From Metabacillus rhizolycopersici (GTDB lineage Bacteria; Bacillota; Bacilli; Bacillales; Bacillaceae), in the NCBI RefSeq assembly GCF_020075705.1, contig NZ_JAIQUM010000082.1, forward strand, positions 1-18,973: DNA of 18,973 nt, read 5' to 3'. Positions 18,847 through 18,973 of this stretch are shown piece after piece. The translations under genes and the position numbers were made by a program. Each line of letters opens with the position of its first letter. Positions within the stretch are counted from its first letter, which is position 1. The notes beneath the pieces are model-generated. The model saw only the letters and a list, made by a program, of their open reading frames with translations, had not been told where the DNA came from and searched no databases.

Positions 18847-18973
18847 ATAAAGCGAGACTTCCATCAGTGGGGGTTTTCCTTATCCCCCACTGATGGATAG
18901 CGAGACTTATCGGGCTTTTACGGGCAGTTATCCCCCACCTTCGCCTCTTTGTGATTCACTCAAGCTTAGAGGT
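18847..18973. repeat. Second dispersed repeat family, copy B (cut by window edge)
   Basis: This copy aligns with 1871-1990 in the same orientation. Its first hairpin is better preserved: CCATCAGTGGGGG (18861-18873) and CCCCCACTGATGG (18884-18896) form a perfect 13-bp stem with a 10-nt loop. The shared block 18902-18941 ends GGGCAGTTATCCCCCACCTT. The right end lies beyond the window. Confidence 0.72.

Overview
The window looks like chromosome from a low-GC Gram-positive of the Bacillaceae. The evidence is the gene order cggR-gapA-pgk-tpiA-gpmI-eno and secG-est-rnr-smpB-ssrA, strong AGGAGG-type ribosome binding sites, Bacillus-length proteins and a two-repeat CggR operator. Every recognised intact gene is on the minus strand, so the text below follows transcription from right to left. 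The species is not resolved.

Right part (about 18.97 to 14.6 kb): a dispersed repeat and a gene-poor stretch precede rpoN (sigma-54/SigL), which has a cre-like site upstream. A small glutaredoxin-like gene with a TTG start follows. Next come the cggR promoter, a tandem CggR operator, the repressor gene cggR and gapA. The terminator of the upstream genes appears to be folded around the cggR -10 box.

Middle (14.6 to 9.4 kb): a strong terminator and a degenerate repeat separate gapA from the lower glycolysis genes pgk, tpiA, gpmI and eno. tpiA and gpmI overlap by 8 nt, gpmI and eno are 15 nt apart, and the set ends in a 13-bp terminator hairpin. Together cggR to eno encode the triose-phosphate to phosphoenolpyruvate half of glycolysis.

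Left-middle (9.0 to 1.19 kb): a large RND efflux pump gene of the SwrC/YerP type without an adaptor gene, then secG with its own terminator, then the RNA-quality and ribosome-rescue set est-rnr-smpB. Two unrelated hairpin-forming dispersed repeats sit between rnr and smpB.

Left end (1.05 to 0 kb): the tmRNA gene ssrA is interrupted in its T-loop by a 278-nt ORF-less group I intron. Removing it restores a 364-nt tmRNA with a perfect T stem and the tag AGKTNNNLAFAA. Beyond the ssrA terminator, in the opposite orientation, lies a decayed IS200/IS605-type tnpA. The intron-split tmRNA is the most interesting element: ribosome rescue in this organism depends on self-splicing of its own RNA.
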